Origin: Bacteroidaceae bacterium
Lineage (GTDB): Bacteria > Bacteroidota > Bacteroidia > Bacteroidales > Bacteroidaceae
Reading direction: 5' to 3'
Length of the DNA: 64,000 bases
Assembly: GCA_017560945.1 (NCBI GenBank)
Contig: JAFZDY010000046.1
Coordinates: 28,889-92,888, forward strand
Part shown: piece after piece, positions 7,947-17,085 of the stretch
Layout: every line of letters begins with the position of its first letter
How positions within the stretch are numbered: position 1 is the first letter of the stretch
Notes under the pieces: model-generated
The model's input: the letters and a program-made list of their open reading frames with translations, nothing else
Told to the model about the DNA's origin: nothing
Database searches by the model: none
Program-made: the position numbers and the translations under genes

Positions 7947-9575
7947 TTATCGTACTACGATAGGCTTGTACTTGGGTACGAGCGTCTTCATAATGAACCA
8001 TGCAATCAAGTAGGCTACTGCACAGATGCAGAATACAATCATATAGCCAGCTTGTGCCCCGGAGAAGAACATAGCTTCCATAGGCGCTTGTACGATTTCG
8101 CCACCACATTCTACTACCTTTTGTACAAGAATGCTAGGATCACACCCTGGCTCAAATGTATCTTTAGCCAATTCAAAAGCTTTCGTTACATTGTCCCTGT
8201 TCAAGACTTCCTTTATCACTTCTGTATTTCCATCTACGATCTTTGTGTATGTAAATAAACCTGCTGAATAGTCAAACAACCAACCGGCTCCCTTGTTAAT
8301 GAGAAATGAACCGATGCCTCCGGCCATACCTCCGATACCGGTAATGGTGGCAATAGCACTCTTCGGGAACATGTCACCGATGGTTGAGAAAAGGTTGGCA
8401 CTCCAAGCCTGGTGTCCGGCACCGGCAAGACCAATGATAATAGCAGCCCACCATACCCAATGACTACCTGCCCACTGAGCCAATAATGCAGGAAGAGGAA
8501 GGAAGGCGAAAATAAGCATAGCTTTCATACGCCCAGCATAGGGATTCATACCTTGTCTCTCCACGAAGAGCTTAGGCAAATAGCCTCCATAAAGAGAAAG
8601 GACTGTAACTATTGCATAAAGCAGAATAATCAACCAAATTCCTGTAGAACTGGATGAAGCATATCCATACTGTTCAGAGAAATAGGCTGGTGCCCAGAAC
8701 AAATAGAACCACCAGACACCGTCGGTGAAGAATTTACCTACGGCAAAGGCCCATGTCTGCTTGAACTTGAAGCACTCCAAGAATGAGAGCTTACGCTCTG
8801 TTCCGTCTGCAGCTGGAGCGGGTTCGTCGTCCTTGTCTTGCTCGATGTATGCCAATTCTGCTTTGTTGACATACTTGCTTTCTTGTGGTTTGCTATAGAG
8901 GAAGATCCAGAAGAACATCCATACGAAGCCCAAAGCACCAATGATGATGAAGGCCATTTCCCAACCTCCACCAATACCTTTATTCTTGAAATATTGTGCT
9001 AACAAGGGGATTGTAGCGGGGGCTGCAAGGGCGCCTACTGAGGCTCCGGCATTGAATACCGAGGTAGCAAAGGCACGATCCTTCTTGGGGAAATATTCGG
9101 CAGTGGTCTTGATGGCAGCAGGGAAGTTACCAGCCTCACCAAGGGCTAGAATAAAACGGGCTGCGATAAAGAACCATACGCTTACAGTAGCGATAGACAC
9201 GGCAATAGTGCCTGTAGCTGCCATCATTTCAGTTACAGAACTTAAGCCCTCAACTTGCATAGTTGCCCATCCGCAAGCGGCGTGTAAACAGGCACCAGCA
9301 CTCCATACGCCGATGGCCCAAAGGAAACCCTTCTTGGTTCCCATCCAGTCAACGAAGCGACCGGCGAAGAGCATGCAGATGGCATATAGCAATGAAAACC
9401 ATGCCGTAATGTCACCATAATGTTCATTCGTCCAGTGAAACTCCGGAGCGATAAAGTCTTTCCAGGTAAGCGAAAGTACCTGACGGTCCATGTAGTTGAC
9501 CGTTGTGGCGACGAACAGCAGAGCGCACATCACCCATCTGAAATTAGTCTTTTTGTAGTTTTGATTGATGCTCAT
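7947..9575 (-). CDS. MFS transporter, hexuronate (ExuT-like) type
   Basis: 542 residues, about twelve membrane segments, major facilitator superfamily, anion:cation symporter group. The N-terminal NYMDRQVLSLTW and RFILALGEAGNFPAAIKTTAEYFPKKDRAFATSVFNAG blocks are typical of ExuT-type uptake systems for galacturonate, glucuronate and related sugar acids; the substrate here is inferred. Odd point: a hydrophilic insert of about 65 residues (about 440-505, with CDPSILVQKVVECGG) separates the last two membrane segments, where ExuT has a short loop. Own promoter and terminator, no catabolic genes beside it. Confidence 0.88.
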   Translation of the reverse strand: MSINQNYKKTNFRWVMCALLFVATTVNYMDRQVLSLTWKDFIAPEFHWTNEHYGDITAWFSLLYAICMLFAGRFVDWMGTKKGFLWAIGVWSAGACLHAACGWATMQVEGLSSVTEMMAATGTIAVSIATVSVWFFIAARFILALGEAGNFPAAIKTTAEYFPKKDRAFATSVFNAGASVGALAAPATIPLLAQYFKNKGIGGGWEMAFIIIGALGFVWMFFWIFLYSKPQESKYVNKAELAYIEQDKDDEPAPAADGTERKLSFLECFKFKQTWAFAVGKFFTDGVWWFYLFWAPAYFSEQYGYASSSSTGIWLIILLYAIVTVLSLYGGYLPKLFVERQGMNPYAGRMKAMLIFAFLPLPALLAQWAGSHWVWWAAIIIGLAGAGHQAWSANLFSTIGDMFPKSAIATITGIGGMAGGIGSFLINKGAGWLFDYSAGLFTYTKIVDGNTEVIKEVLNRDNVTKAFELAKDTFEPGCDPSILVQKVVECGGEIVQAPMEAMFFSGAQAGYMIVFCICAVAYLIAWFIMKTLVPKYKPIVVR

Positions 9576-9612
9576 ATGAACGTTAAGTTGATTAGTTAAT
9601 ATATTTGGTGGC

Positions 9613-9620
9613 CAAAGGTA
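9613..9620 (-). promoter_or_regulatory. -7 box of the MFS gene
   Basis: TACCTTTG on the minus strand, 38 nt upstream of the start codon. Confidence 0.65.
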
Positions 9621-9679
9621 CGGCCTTTTTCTCGCATAAACAAGATTTTGTTATGAATTTGTGTATACCTAATGGGTTA

Positions 9680-10051
9680 TCAGTCTCGTTTGGCTTCTAT
9701 ACGTACACCTGCAGCGGGTATGTCTGCCCCCATTGGAGGATTTTGTTTCATTACTTCTACTTTCAAAAACTCTATGGTGGGAAAGTCTTTGAAAAGACGT
9801 TGGACGATGCGTCCAGCTACGTGCTCGAGCAGGGCTGAGGGGAAAGACATCTCTTCTTTTACTACCTGATGAATGTCGGCATAGCTGATAGTCCCATCGA
9901 GTTGGTCGGTGAGAATAGCTTTGGTGAAATGTACAGTAGCTTCGACTGAAACAATGAACTGCGCGCCCACAAGACGCTCTTGTGGCATCACACCATGATA
10001 GGCGTGAAACTTCATTTGTGGGAGTAGTATGGTGGAGGTGGTGATAGTCAT
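9680..10051 (-). CDS. folB: dihydroneopterin aldolase
   Basis: Cleaves dihydroneopterin to hydroxymethyl-dihydropterin and glycolaldehyde in folate synthesis; 123 residues, usual length. Visible motifs: FHAYHGVMPQER at 15-26, a conserved Tyr/Asp pair in TISYADI (55-60), the LLEHVA glutamate helix, and catalytic Lys102 in VMKQNPPM. It follows the DUF456 gene by 76 nt with no separate promoter visible, so both are likely co-transcribed. Confidence 0.94.
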   Translation of the reverse strand: MTITTSTILLPQMKFHAYHGVMPQERLVGAQFIVSVEATVHFTKAILTDQLDGTISYADIHQVVKEEMSFPSALLEHVAGRIVQRLFKDFPTIEFLKVEVMKQNPPMGADIPAAGVRIEAKRD

Positions 10052-10127
10052 TGATTACACTTTATAATAATTATATCCATTTGATCATGGTGATTCTCTG
10101 TGGATAGAATTTCCTTGAGGAGGTGGC

Positions 10128-10604
10128 TCAGATTAGCTCACGGATGAAGACCCAGATGAAATAACCACATACGACAAACTTTAACACTGTGCCCAAAAGG
10201 AAGCCGATGAGTGAACCGATACCAGATTTCAAGGCTTGTGTATTGTCTGCTCCATCTTTAGTGGCGCCTAAGAATGCGCCCACGAATGGACCTATGATGA
10301 TACCCCATGGGAGGAATAGTATGCCAACAAGTGTACCTATCAGTGTACCACGATTGGCCCATTTGCCACCACCCCCCGTATATTTGGTTCCCAACATCGG
10401 AATGAAATAGTCTAATACCTGCACTACTATTACCACCACTAATCCCACCACCAGTTCAGAAGTGGTTAGCTGAGCGCGTTGGGTCATATGTAATAGAATG
10501 AGACCGACATATGCTACGGGTGGACCAGGAAGCATGGGGATGATGCAACCTGCAAGTCCTGCGATGAGGCAAAATATGCCTGTTGTGATGAGTATAATAT
10601 CCAT
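10128..10604 (-). CDS. DUF456 family membrane protein
   Basis: 158 residues, four or five hydrophobic segments rich in Gly. The family signature is visible at the start (GLAGCIIPMLPGPPVAYVG, about 18-36) and in the centre (LGTKYTGGGGKWANRGTLIG and GIIIGPFVGAFLGA). The function of DUF456 is not known; inner-membrane location follows from the segments. First gene of a likely two-gene unit with folB; no functional link between them is established. Confidence 0.88.
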   Translation of the reverse strand: MDIILITTGIFCLIAGLAGCIIPMLPGPPVAYVGLILLHMTQRAQLTTSELVVGLVVVIVVQVLDYFIPMLGTKYTGGGGKWANRGTLIGTLVGILFLPWGIIIGPFVGAFLGATKDGADNTQALKSGIGSLIGFLLGTVLKFVVCGYFIWVFIRELI

Positions 10605-10632
10605 AAATCTGAATTTCCTGTTCTTAAGGGTG

Positions 10633-10640
10633 CAAAGGTA
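10633..10640 (-). promoter_or_regulatory. -7 box of DUF456-folB
   Basis: TACCTTTG on the minus strand, about 30 nt before the start codon. Confidence 0.65.
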
Positions 10641-10764
10641 GTAATTTATTCGAAATATGCCAATTTTTTTGTTTCGATGTGACTATTGCCTTTTTGAATA
10701 CGTGGCTTTTACACTTTTTTATGTGTATACGCATATATCTTTCCCAATAGATAAGGGCTGGGGG

Positions 10765-13047
10765 CTATTGAGCTATTCTTACTGTTATGGAAAAGTCTCT
10801 GGGTCTTCCCGCTTGACTGAAATCGCGTCCCATACTGTGGAAACGGAAGGTTTCGAATTGTTTGTTTGTAAGATTTCGTACTCCCATATCCACTTCTATC
10901 TGTGGAAAGTGCAGTGTTACTCCTGCGTGTAGTTGACCATAGTAGGGTTGGTAGATATCGTTTGCTTCGGTCCACCAAATACGACCGGCACCTTGGTAAT
11001 CACCCCTTAGTGTGATGAGTTCACATTTTAATAGTTGGTTGGAGAATCCTATTGTGTAACGTGCGCCTACTCCCACGGTGTGTTCGGGAGCAAAGGGAAC
11101 GTGATACCCTGTATAGTCGGTACGAGTGCCATCATTAGAAGTGCCAGCATCGTAATGTGTGAAGGTGGCATGAGTGTACCCATAAGAGAAATTTGCAATT
11201 AAGTGCTCGGTAGGATGTGCTTGTACTGAAAGTTCACTTCCCATACTGCGGGCACGTCCTGCATTGACAAGTATACGTCCCAACCCGTTTTGGGTAAAAC
11301 GGCTCACTTGCTGGTTGTGTGTGTGGATGAGAAAGAGGGCCGCATCGGTACGTACGGCTCCATCAAGCAAATTTAAGTGGGTGCCCACTTCATAATTGAG
11401 GCTCCACTCGGGTTCGTAGTTTATCTGTTCTCTTACTTGCTCGCGCGACAGTTCCGATGAGCGGAAACTTTGCTGAATTATCTCGCTGAACATTTGTGTG
11501 TTATATCCTCCCGAACGTAATCCTTTGGTTACCGAGGCATAGATGCGTCCATTTTTTATAGTGTGGCTTACGGCAAAGCGGGGTAGTAGGTGTACTTGAT
11601 GCTTGTGGAACTTACCTGTGTAGTTTACAGTCATCTGTCCAGGTTGGTTCACTAATCCCATACCACTGAACTGTGTATGGATGGTGGTGTGTGTGTCGTA
11701 GTCTATGGCCTGTCGTTCATAGTCGAGGCGAAGTCCTGCTGTAAGTGTCAATCCTGAGGTTATGTGTATGTCGCTTTGGTGAAATAGTGCCATGCTTCTC
11801 GTTGGAGTTTGGAATAGACCAGGTATGTGCATTTGTTCGTCTGTAAGTTGTACCTTTATATCAGTGTTCTTCATACCTTCGTCCATAGCTTGTTGTATCA
11901 TGGCTATACCATCGGCGTAGAAGTCCACTGGTGCATTGGCTTGAATCCATTGTATCATCCCACTGAGACCAGTTACCCATTGCCATTGTTGGTGGGTTGG
12001 ACTTTTCATGGTTAGTTCTTGCGAAAGAGTGTGTATGTACTGTTGTTGACGTAATGTGAATATGTCGTCGGCAAGGAAATCTTGGTCAATGCGCATATCA
12101 TCAGTTATCCATTGGTAACCTGTTACGCTACTGAGTGTGTATGCTTGGGTTGTCCACTGGATGTGGGTAGCTGCATTGAGCATATCGCGTTGGTAACTAT
12201 GGGGACGATTGTTTGATATGTAGCCTTTCAAGTAATCGTATTTTCCATTGTCCTTCTCTACAGGACCATTGTAGCGATAAGCATACCCACCTTCGTCGGT
12301 GTGGTCGAATCCCAAGGTAAAATCGGTACGTAACCGCTCGTCGGGGAAGTAGAGCAGTCTTAAGTTTATACCCCCACTATGTTTGGGGTCTACCCATTGT
12401 TGAGTAGTGTGGTTGAGGTACAAACCTCGAGCCTCGCGGAGGTAGGCTCCGGTCGATAGACCGAGTCGTTCACTCAATCTTTGTCTGTGAGTAACTCCGA
12501 TGTGTGCACTCATATCTGCGGTGGCTCCACTGAAGGATATTTCAGTACCAGGTGAACGTAGGGGTGAGCGGGTGTGAAGCATTACTAATCCGCCCATGGT
12601 ATTGCGTCCGTAAAGTGTACCTTGTGGACCACGTAATACATCGGCACGTTCTACATCAATGAATTGAAAATCAAAGGCAGACTTGTCTGGGTAGGGCACA
12701 TTGTCCACATATAACCCTACGGCAGGGGTGTTGATACGGGAACCTATACCTCTGATGTATATGGCCGAGGTGAGGCTGCTTCCATAGTCGGGAATAAAAA
12801 GGTTGGGAGTGAGGCCAGTGAGTGCTTTTATAGAGTGTACATTATGTTCCTTCAGAACTTTGGCTCCCACGAGCGTCGCAGCAAGGGGTTGCTGTTGTAA
12901 GGGGATATGACTCTTGGGTTGCGATACTATGGTGATGGTTTCTATATCTACAACTTTTAAACTATCAGACTCAGTAGCATGCAATGACAGAATGCCCGCC
13001 GAGGCGAGCATTCCCGTTAGTAACAATATGTGTATATGTTTAGGCAT
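10765..13047 (-). CDS. TonB-dependent outer membrane receptor
   Basis: 760 residues: signal peptide 1-24, possible TonB box IETITIV at 35-41, plug domain to about 165 (IYIRGIGSRINTPAVGLYVD and the VERADVLRGPQGTLYGRNTMGG block), then a 22-strand barrel closing with an aromatic-rich terminus (RDFSITVRIAQ). It lacks the N-terminal carboxypeptidase-like extension and SusD partner of glycan receptors, and looks more like iron-chelate, cofactor or small-molecule receptors. It follows the calycin-like lipoprotein gene by 8 nt, so both are one transcript. The ligand cannot be read from sequence. Confidence 0.93.
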   Translation of the reverse strand: MPKHIHILLLTGMLASAGILSLHATESDSLKVVDIETITIVSQPKSHIPLQQQPLAATLVGAKVLKEHNVHSIKALTGLTPNLFIPDYGSSLTSAIYIRGIGSRINTPAVGLYVDNVPYPDKSAFDFQFIDVERADVLRGPQGTLYGRNTMGGLVMLHTRSPLRSPGTEISFSGATADMSAHIGVTHRQRLSERLGLSTGAYLREARGLYLNHTTQQWVDPKHSGGINLRLLYFPDERLRTDFTLGFDHTDEGGYAYRYNGPVEKDNGKYDYLKGYISNNRPHSYQRDMLNAATHIQWTTQAYTLSSVTGYQWITDDMRIDQDFLADDIFTLRQQQYIHTLSQELTMKSPTHQQWQWVTGLSGMIQWIQANAPVDFYADGIAMIQQAMDEGMKNTDIKVQLTDEQMHIPGLFQTPTRSMALFHQSDIHITSGLTLTAGLRLDYERQAIDYDTHTTIHTQFSGMGLVNQPGQMTVNYTGKFHKHQVHLLPRFAVSHTIKNGRIYASVTKGLRSGGYNTQMFSEIIQQSFRSSELSREQVREQINYEPEWSLNYEVGTHLNLLDGAVRTDAALFLIHTHNQQVSRFTQNGLGRILVNAGRARSMGSELSVQAHPTEHLIANFSYGYTHATFTHYDAGTSNDGTRTDYTGYHVPFAPEHTVGVGARYTIGFSNQLLKCELITLRGDYQGAGRIWWTEANDIYQPYYGQLHAGVTLHFPQIEVDMGVRNLTNKQFETFRFHSMGRDFSQAGRPRDFSITVRIAQ

Positions 13048-13055
13048 GCAGTGTG

Positions 13056-13586
13056 TCAGTTGGCAATTCCCTCATAGGATAATGTAAACTTCAGTGTCAT
13101 GGCTGGACTTACAGCCAGGTGGATGTTCAAGGTGAGGTTGGCTTCTCGTTGTTCACCATTGATGTTCCCCTCCACAATGAGTGTGGCGGGATATCCTTGA
13201 CCTGCTTTGTAGAGGCTATCGGTACACTCACCACTGATGGCTACTCCCTCGGTGGTGGTGATGGCCCTCACGGGTACAATGTGAAAATCGCCGTAATGCA
13301 TACCAGTGTGATCGGTCCAGTCGTGATATGTCAGTGTCAATTGTCCTAACGAATCCTTTTCGAGAGTTATTGCTTGGTTGTAAGTGGTGTCGATGCGCAT
13401 ACTCATATTACGGCTTTCGAGGTCAGTAAGTGTGGTTCCCAAGTACGTTGCTTCAACCCATCCGTCAGGGCCTAATATCGGGTCAATGGTAAACGTAGGT
13501 TCATTCTCGTCGTTGCCACAAGTAATAAAAGTAAGACTTGTGCATAGTGCTATCAGCACCAGATAAAAGTGGTTCATTCTTTTCAT
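13056..13586 (-). CDS. lipoprotein, calycin-like domain
   Basis: 176 residues. Lipoprotein signal peptide with lipobox before Cys23 (LTFITCGND). The mature part alternates short beta strands and ends with the SPAMTLKFTLSYEG strand, a pattern I associate with Bacteroidales calycin-like (lipocalin-fold) lipoproteins. First gene of a two-gene operon with a TonB receptor, so it may bind the ligand that the receptor imports or act as an auxiliary surface protein. The fold assignment is from pattern, not alignment. Confidence 0.8.
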   Translation of the reverse strand: MKRMNHFYLVLIALCTSLTFITCGNDENEPTFTIDPILGPDGWVEATYLGTTLTDLESRNMSMRIDTTYNQAITLEKDSLGQLTLTYHDWTDHTGMHYGDFHIVPVRAITTTEGVAISGECTDSLYKAGQGYPATLIVEGNINGEQREANLTLNIHLAVSPAMTLKFTLSYEGIAN

Positions 13587-13648
13587 CTCTCAGTTTTATT
13601 TTCTTCTAATATAAATTTGGTGTATTTCCCCCTCATTTTTTTCGTTTG

Positions 13649-13656
13649 CAAAGGTA
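13649..13656 (-). promoter_or_regulatory. -7 box of the lipoprotein-receptor operon
   Basis: TACCTTTG on the minus strand, about 63 nt upstream of the lipoprotein start. Confidence 0.65.
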
Positions 13657-13751
13657 CGGTTGTTCCTTAGTATGGGCAATCCTAATTTGTGAGGAAAAAG
13701 GGTGAGATTGCGTGCTCGATACTGGCGGTAACAAGAAAAAAGTGGGGGAAG

Positions 13752-13783
13752 TTTGTTCTTTCCAAATGATTTGCATATCTTTG
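13752..13783 (+). promoter_or_regulatory. promoter of manA
   Basis: TTTG at 13752-13755 and TATCTTTG at 13776-13783, spaced by 20 nt: a full match to the Bacteroidota -33/-7 consensus. Confidence 0.8.
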
Positions 13784-13827
13784 CCCTTGGAAAGTGACAC
13801 CTTTGAATGCTTCTCCGTTATTGATAT

Positions 13828-14883
13828 ATGGAACTGACCGAATTGTATCCTCTGCTATTTCATCCTAACTTGCACCCTGTGGTGTGGGGAGGTGGTCGAT
13901 TGAAACCATGGAAGAATCTGCCCGCTGATGACGAACCCATCGGTGAATCGTGGGAGGTGAGTGTGGTTCCCTCGGCCAGTAGTGTCATTGCCAATGGAAA
14001 GTGGGAGGGTACTCCGTTAAATCGTCTCATAGAAGCTTATCCTGAGGCAATCTTGGGTGAGAGTGTGGCACGCCAGTATGGAAATCAATTGCCGTTGTTG
14101 GTGAAGTTTATTGATGCTGACAAAGACTTGAGCATACAGGTTCACCCCGATGATGACATGGCGCAGCGCGAGCATGGCAAATGGGGAAAGAGCGAGATGT
14201 GGTACGTCATTGATGCACGTCCAGGTGCTTATTTGTATGCGGGCTTCAAGGAACGTATCACTCCCTATGAGTACAAGCGCAGGGTAGAGGATGGAAGCAT
14301 TACCGATGTGTTGGCTCGTCACGAGGTAAAGGCGGGAGACGTGTTCTATCTTCCTGCCGGTCGTGTACACGCCATCTGTGGAGGCATTTTGTTGGCAGAG
14401 GTACAACAGAGTAGCGATGTCACTTATCGCATCTTTGATTACAATCGACCGGGTATGGACGGACATCCTCGCGAGTTGCATACCGAGTTGGCAGCCAAGG
14501 CTCTTGACTATACAGTGGAGAGTGAGTATAGAACCCTCTATACCCCCCGTGAGAATGGGGCAAGCCTTGTGGTAGATACCCCCTTCTTTACTGTACGCAT
14601 CAATGAGGTAGATGCACCCATGCATCGTGACCTCATCAAGTACGACTCCTTTATCATATCCATGTGTATGCAAGGCAGTTGTCGCATACGCTTGCGCGAA
14701 TCGGGTAAGGAGATAAACCTCAAGGCAGGACATACCTGCCTCATTCCTGCAGCAGTGGCCGACTATGACATTATACCCGACTCATCCACAGGCTTTTGTC
14801 GTATCCTCGATGCATTCATCGATCGTAAGGATCGAAGTCTGTTACGCTCTTTCACTCGTTTTCTTCATCTTACCAGAAAGTAA
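13828..14883 (+). CDS. manA: mannose-6-phosphate isomerase, class I
   Basis: Interconverts mannose 6-phosphate and fructose 6-phosphate; 351 residues, cupin fold with one zinc. Visible: VVWGGGRLKPW near the start, LSIQVHPDD with zinc ligand His106, GKSEMWYVID, and GDVFYLPAGRVHAICGG at about 171-187. A C-terminal cupin-like half ends in a basic tail (after residue 335, KDRSLLRSFTRFLHLTRK) that looks longer than the family's usual ILDAFID-type end. Strong own promoter, 44 nt leader; no mannose-use genes nearby. Confidence 0.95.
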   Translation: MELTELYPLLFHPNLHPVVWGGGRLKPWKNLPADDEPIGESWEVSVVPSASSVIANGKWEGTPLNRLIEAYPEAILGESVARQYGNQLPLLVKFIDADKDLSIQVHPDDDMAQREHGKWGKSEMWYVIDARPGAYLYAGFKERITPYEYKRRVEDGSITDVLARHEVKAGDVFYLPAGRVHAICGGILLAEVQQSSDVTYRIFDYNRPGMDGHPRELHTELAAKALDYTVESEYRTLYTPRENGASLVVDTPFFTVRINEVDAPMHRDLIKYDSFIISMCMQGSCRIRLRESGKEINLKAGHTCLIPAAVADYDIIPDSSTGFCRILDAFIDRKDRSLLRSFTRFLHLTRK

Positions 14884-15018
14884 CCGTCGTCCTTTCGAGG
14901 AATTTCTCTTTCCTTACCAATATAGAGAATGTGTGCAAGAAGATACATTTCATATCCCAAATATTTTTGTAAACCTGACATTTTTTTCTTGTTAACCTGA
15001 AAAAACATTTCTTCCTGC

Positions 15019-15049
15019 TTGTGTGTTTGGTAGAAAACCACTACTTTTG
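15019..15049 (+). promoter_or_regulatory. promoter of the 192-aa protein gene
   Basis: TTG at 15019-15021 and TACTTTTG at 15042-15049, spaced by 20 nt. Confidence 0.7.
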
Positions 15050-15117
15050 CCGGCGAATCGCTTTTGTGGTGGAAAGTGATTCTTTTACCATCTTTTTTGT
15101 ATTAATATATACCAACT

Positions 15118-15696
15118 ATGAATTTATACGTTCGTTTTTTTGACTACGAAGCGTTAGTCCCGGATGGAGACGGCGTTTTGGATTTTTTGTCTACCATCCC
15201 GCAAATACGCATGGACAGTATTTCGGAGAAGAAGTTATCCAAGTTCTTGGAAGGAGATTCTCGTTATCCCTTCAAGGGTAAGGTGGATGACCGTAACTAT
15301 TATCTCGTTATTAAGACTGAGGAAGAGACCCTTGAGGCTTTTCAAAAAGCGCAGGAAGAAATCAATCGTCATCCAGTGGGAACCCTGAAGAATACAACTC
15401 GTGAGGTAGAAATCCCTCGATTTGAATCGCGCGAAAGTCAACTCAACATGGTACACTATGGGTGGTACGAGGCAGGCATCATGTTCAAACGCGCAATGCC
15501 TGGTGATGAGACACGAAAGTTTCAGTATGTAGACACTCGTTTCCGTGTAAGGTTGAAGGCTAAGAGCGGACAAGATTGTTACAATCGCATAGTCGAGCAC
15601 TTGAAAGCACGTCCCGAAGTAGATGGTCGAAGCCAATTTCCCTCAGTAAAGGGAAAGAATTTTGAGTTCGAATTCTTGGAAGAGATAGAAGTGTAA
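15118..15696 (+). CDS. uncharacterised 192-aa cytoplasmic protein
   Basis: I do not recognise the family. The protein has no signal peptide or membrane segment, is rich in charged residues (many Glu, Lys, Arg), and looks soluble and alpha/beta. The central part (about 95-125) has conserved-looking aromatic and glycine residues (MVHYGWYEAGIMFKRAMPG). It has a good promoter, a 70-nt leader and a hairpin terminator, so it is a real single gene. Codon use resembles its neighbours. Confidence 0.85.
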   Translation: MNLYVRFFDYEALVPDGDGVLDFLSTIPQIRMDSISEKKLSKFLEGDSRYPFKGKVDDRNYYLVIKTEEETLEAFQKAQEEINRHPVGTLKNTTREVEIPRFESRESQLNMVHYGWYEAGIMFKRAMPGDETRKFQYVDTRFRVRLKAKSGQDCYNRIVEHLKARPEVDGRSQFPSVKGKNFEFEFLEEIEV

Positions 15697-15702
15697 TAAA
15701 AT

Positions 15703-15728
15703 AAAGGAGGTGTATCAACACCTCCTTT
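15703..15728 (+). terminator. hairpin after the 192-aa protein gene
   Basis: Perfect 11-bp stem AAAGGAGGTGT / ACACCTCCTTT with ATCA loop; only a weak T-rich tail follows. Confidence 0.6.
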
Positions 15729-15783
15729 GATTTATCCTATTTAATTGGGGGGGAGAATATTCAATGTGTCAATCTGCTTCTTT

Positions 15784-16584
15784 CTAATTGAGGACATATT
15801 CAACCTCCTTGAATCCATAAGTTGACATTTCTCCCTGTGGATTTTCCAATACCAAATGACCGTCAGATTCTACACGACGTATACGGGCTTCAAACTCTTC
15901 TCCACCTGGTATGCGGAACTTATGGAAGCCTACACGACGGAACAGGGCCTTGTGGTATAGGTCAACCAAATCACGAGTGTCGCCCTTCTTAATCTGTTCG
16001 TAATAACCGACGAAGCGTTGCATTATTTTTCGTAGGACAGTCAGTGACTCTGTTGCATGTCCTGTTATTTGCCATACACTTACAGGGTTGGGTGCATCAC
16101 TGAGAAATTGTTCTTGATTCAGGTTTAGTCCTACTCCGATGATACATTGTTCCAACTTCTTGCCAGTCAGGTCATTTTCGATGAGTATGCCTCCCAGTTT
16201 TTTCTTGTTCCAATATATATCGTTGGGCCATTTGATACGTGGGTGAGGCGAACGTACATAGTCGTAAAGTACCTCCTTGATACTTAAAGCAATGGCTTGT
16301 GAGAGAATGAATTGCTGTTGTGCTTCCAAAAATGTGGGGCGTAGTCGTATGCTGAATGTGAGATTTTTGCCAGGTTCGCTTTCCCAGGAATTTCCTCGTT
16401 GACCACGTCCGGCAGTTTGATTTTTTGCTACGGCTACTACTATTTCCTTCTTTACCTCTTCATCAGGCAAGTTGCGCAGGTAACTGTTAGTAGAGTCCAC
16501 TTCCTTGAGGGTGATAATCTGCACTTCGTCCATGTTGGCACCACCGTAACCATGTCCGTGCAATGGGTGTTTCTTCTTTTTCAT
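15784..16584 (-). CDS. birA: biotin--[acetyl-CoA-carboxylase] ligase
   Basis: Activates biotin as biotinyl-AMP and attaches it to carboxyl-carrier lysines; 266 residues, without the N-terminal DNA-binding domain of E. coli BirA, so catalytic only. Visible: EVDSTNSYLRNLP at the N-terminal substrate end, GRGQRGNSW (biotinyl-AMP loop), RIKWPNDIYWNKKKLGGILIE in the centre and a small C-terminal SH3-like domain. Start: the first ATG has an AU-rich leader typical of this phylum; an alternative at 16533 would remove an 18-residue Lys/His/Gly-rich lead (MKKKKHPLHGHG) of no family resemblance. It follows yraN by 52 nt. Confidence 0.92.
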   Translation of the reverse strand: MKKKKHPLHGHGYGGANMDEVQIITLKEVDSTNSYLRNLPDEEVKKEIVVAVAKNQTAGRGQRGNSWESEPGKNLTFSIRLRPTFLEAQQQFILSQAIALSIKEVLYDYVRSPHPRIKWPNDIYWNKKKLGGILIENDLTGKKLEQCIIGVGLNLNQEQFLSDAPNPVSVWQITGHATESLTVLRKIMQRFVGYYEQIKKGDTRDLVDLYHKALFRRVGFHKFRIPGGEEFEARIRRVESDGHLVLENPQGEMSTYGFKEVEYVLN

Positions 16585-16636
16585 GCGCTTGTCTATTTAA
16601 AGGTTTATATTCTTGATAATTATGTTGCTAAGAATA

Positions 16637-17005
16637 TTATCTCCACAATGGTGGGAGAAAGGCATCTGGTATATGTTCGATATCGTAGGGTGGTTCTGTA
16701 CCTACAACTGTAACAATGTCAAATCTAATGGGAAGATCTATGGCATACTTGCGAATATACGCATCTGTAGATGAGAGGATGTGACGAATTTTTTGTTCGT
16801 TGACTGCATCTTCAGGCTTTCCGTAGTCGGTATTGCGTCTTGTTTTCACTTCCACAATGACCACCTCTTCACCATCACGTGCTACGATGTCAAGCTCTTT
16901 TTTGCCCCATCGCCAGTTACGGTGCATGATGAAATAGCCTTTCCTTTCCAGATATTGGGTAGCTTCATCTTCGCCTCTTTTCCCTAATTTGTAGTGCTCA
17001 CTCAT
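16637..17005 (-). CDS. UPF0102/YraN family nuclease-like protein
   Basis: 122 residues, full length for the family. It has the PD-(D/E)XK core: GKRGEDEATQYLERKGY at 8-24, KELDIVARDG with Asp39, and VIVEVKTRRN with Glu52 and Lys54. The family is widespread and resembles Holliday-junction resolvases, but its job is not settled. Upstream of birA on the same strand and probably co-transcribed. Confidence 0.92.
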   Translation of the reverse strand: MSEHYKLGKRGEDEATQYLERKGYFIMHRNWRWGKKELDIVARDGEEVVIVEVKTRRNTDYGKPEDAVNEQKIRHILSSTDAYIRKYAIDLPIRFDIVTVVGTEPPYDIEHIPDAFLPPLWR

Positions 17006-17046
17006 AGCCTAACTATAGAATAAACGCAAAAATAAGAACTTTTTTC

Positions 17047-17077
17047 TTGTAATTCAACTTTATTAGCATTATTTTTG
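17047..17077 (+). promoter_or_regulatory. promoter of the 78-aa gene and tadA
   Basis: TTG at 17047-17049 and TATTTTTG at 17070-17077 with a 20-nt spacer. The box ends only 8 nt before the start codon at 17086, so the mRNA would be almost leaderless. Confidence 0.65.
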
Positions 17078-17085
17078 CAAATGAT

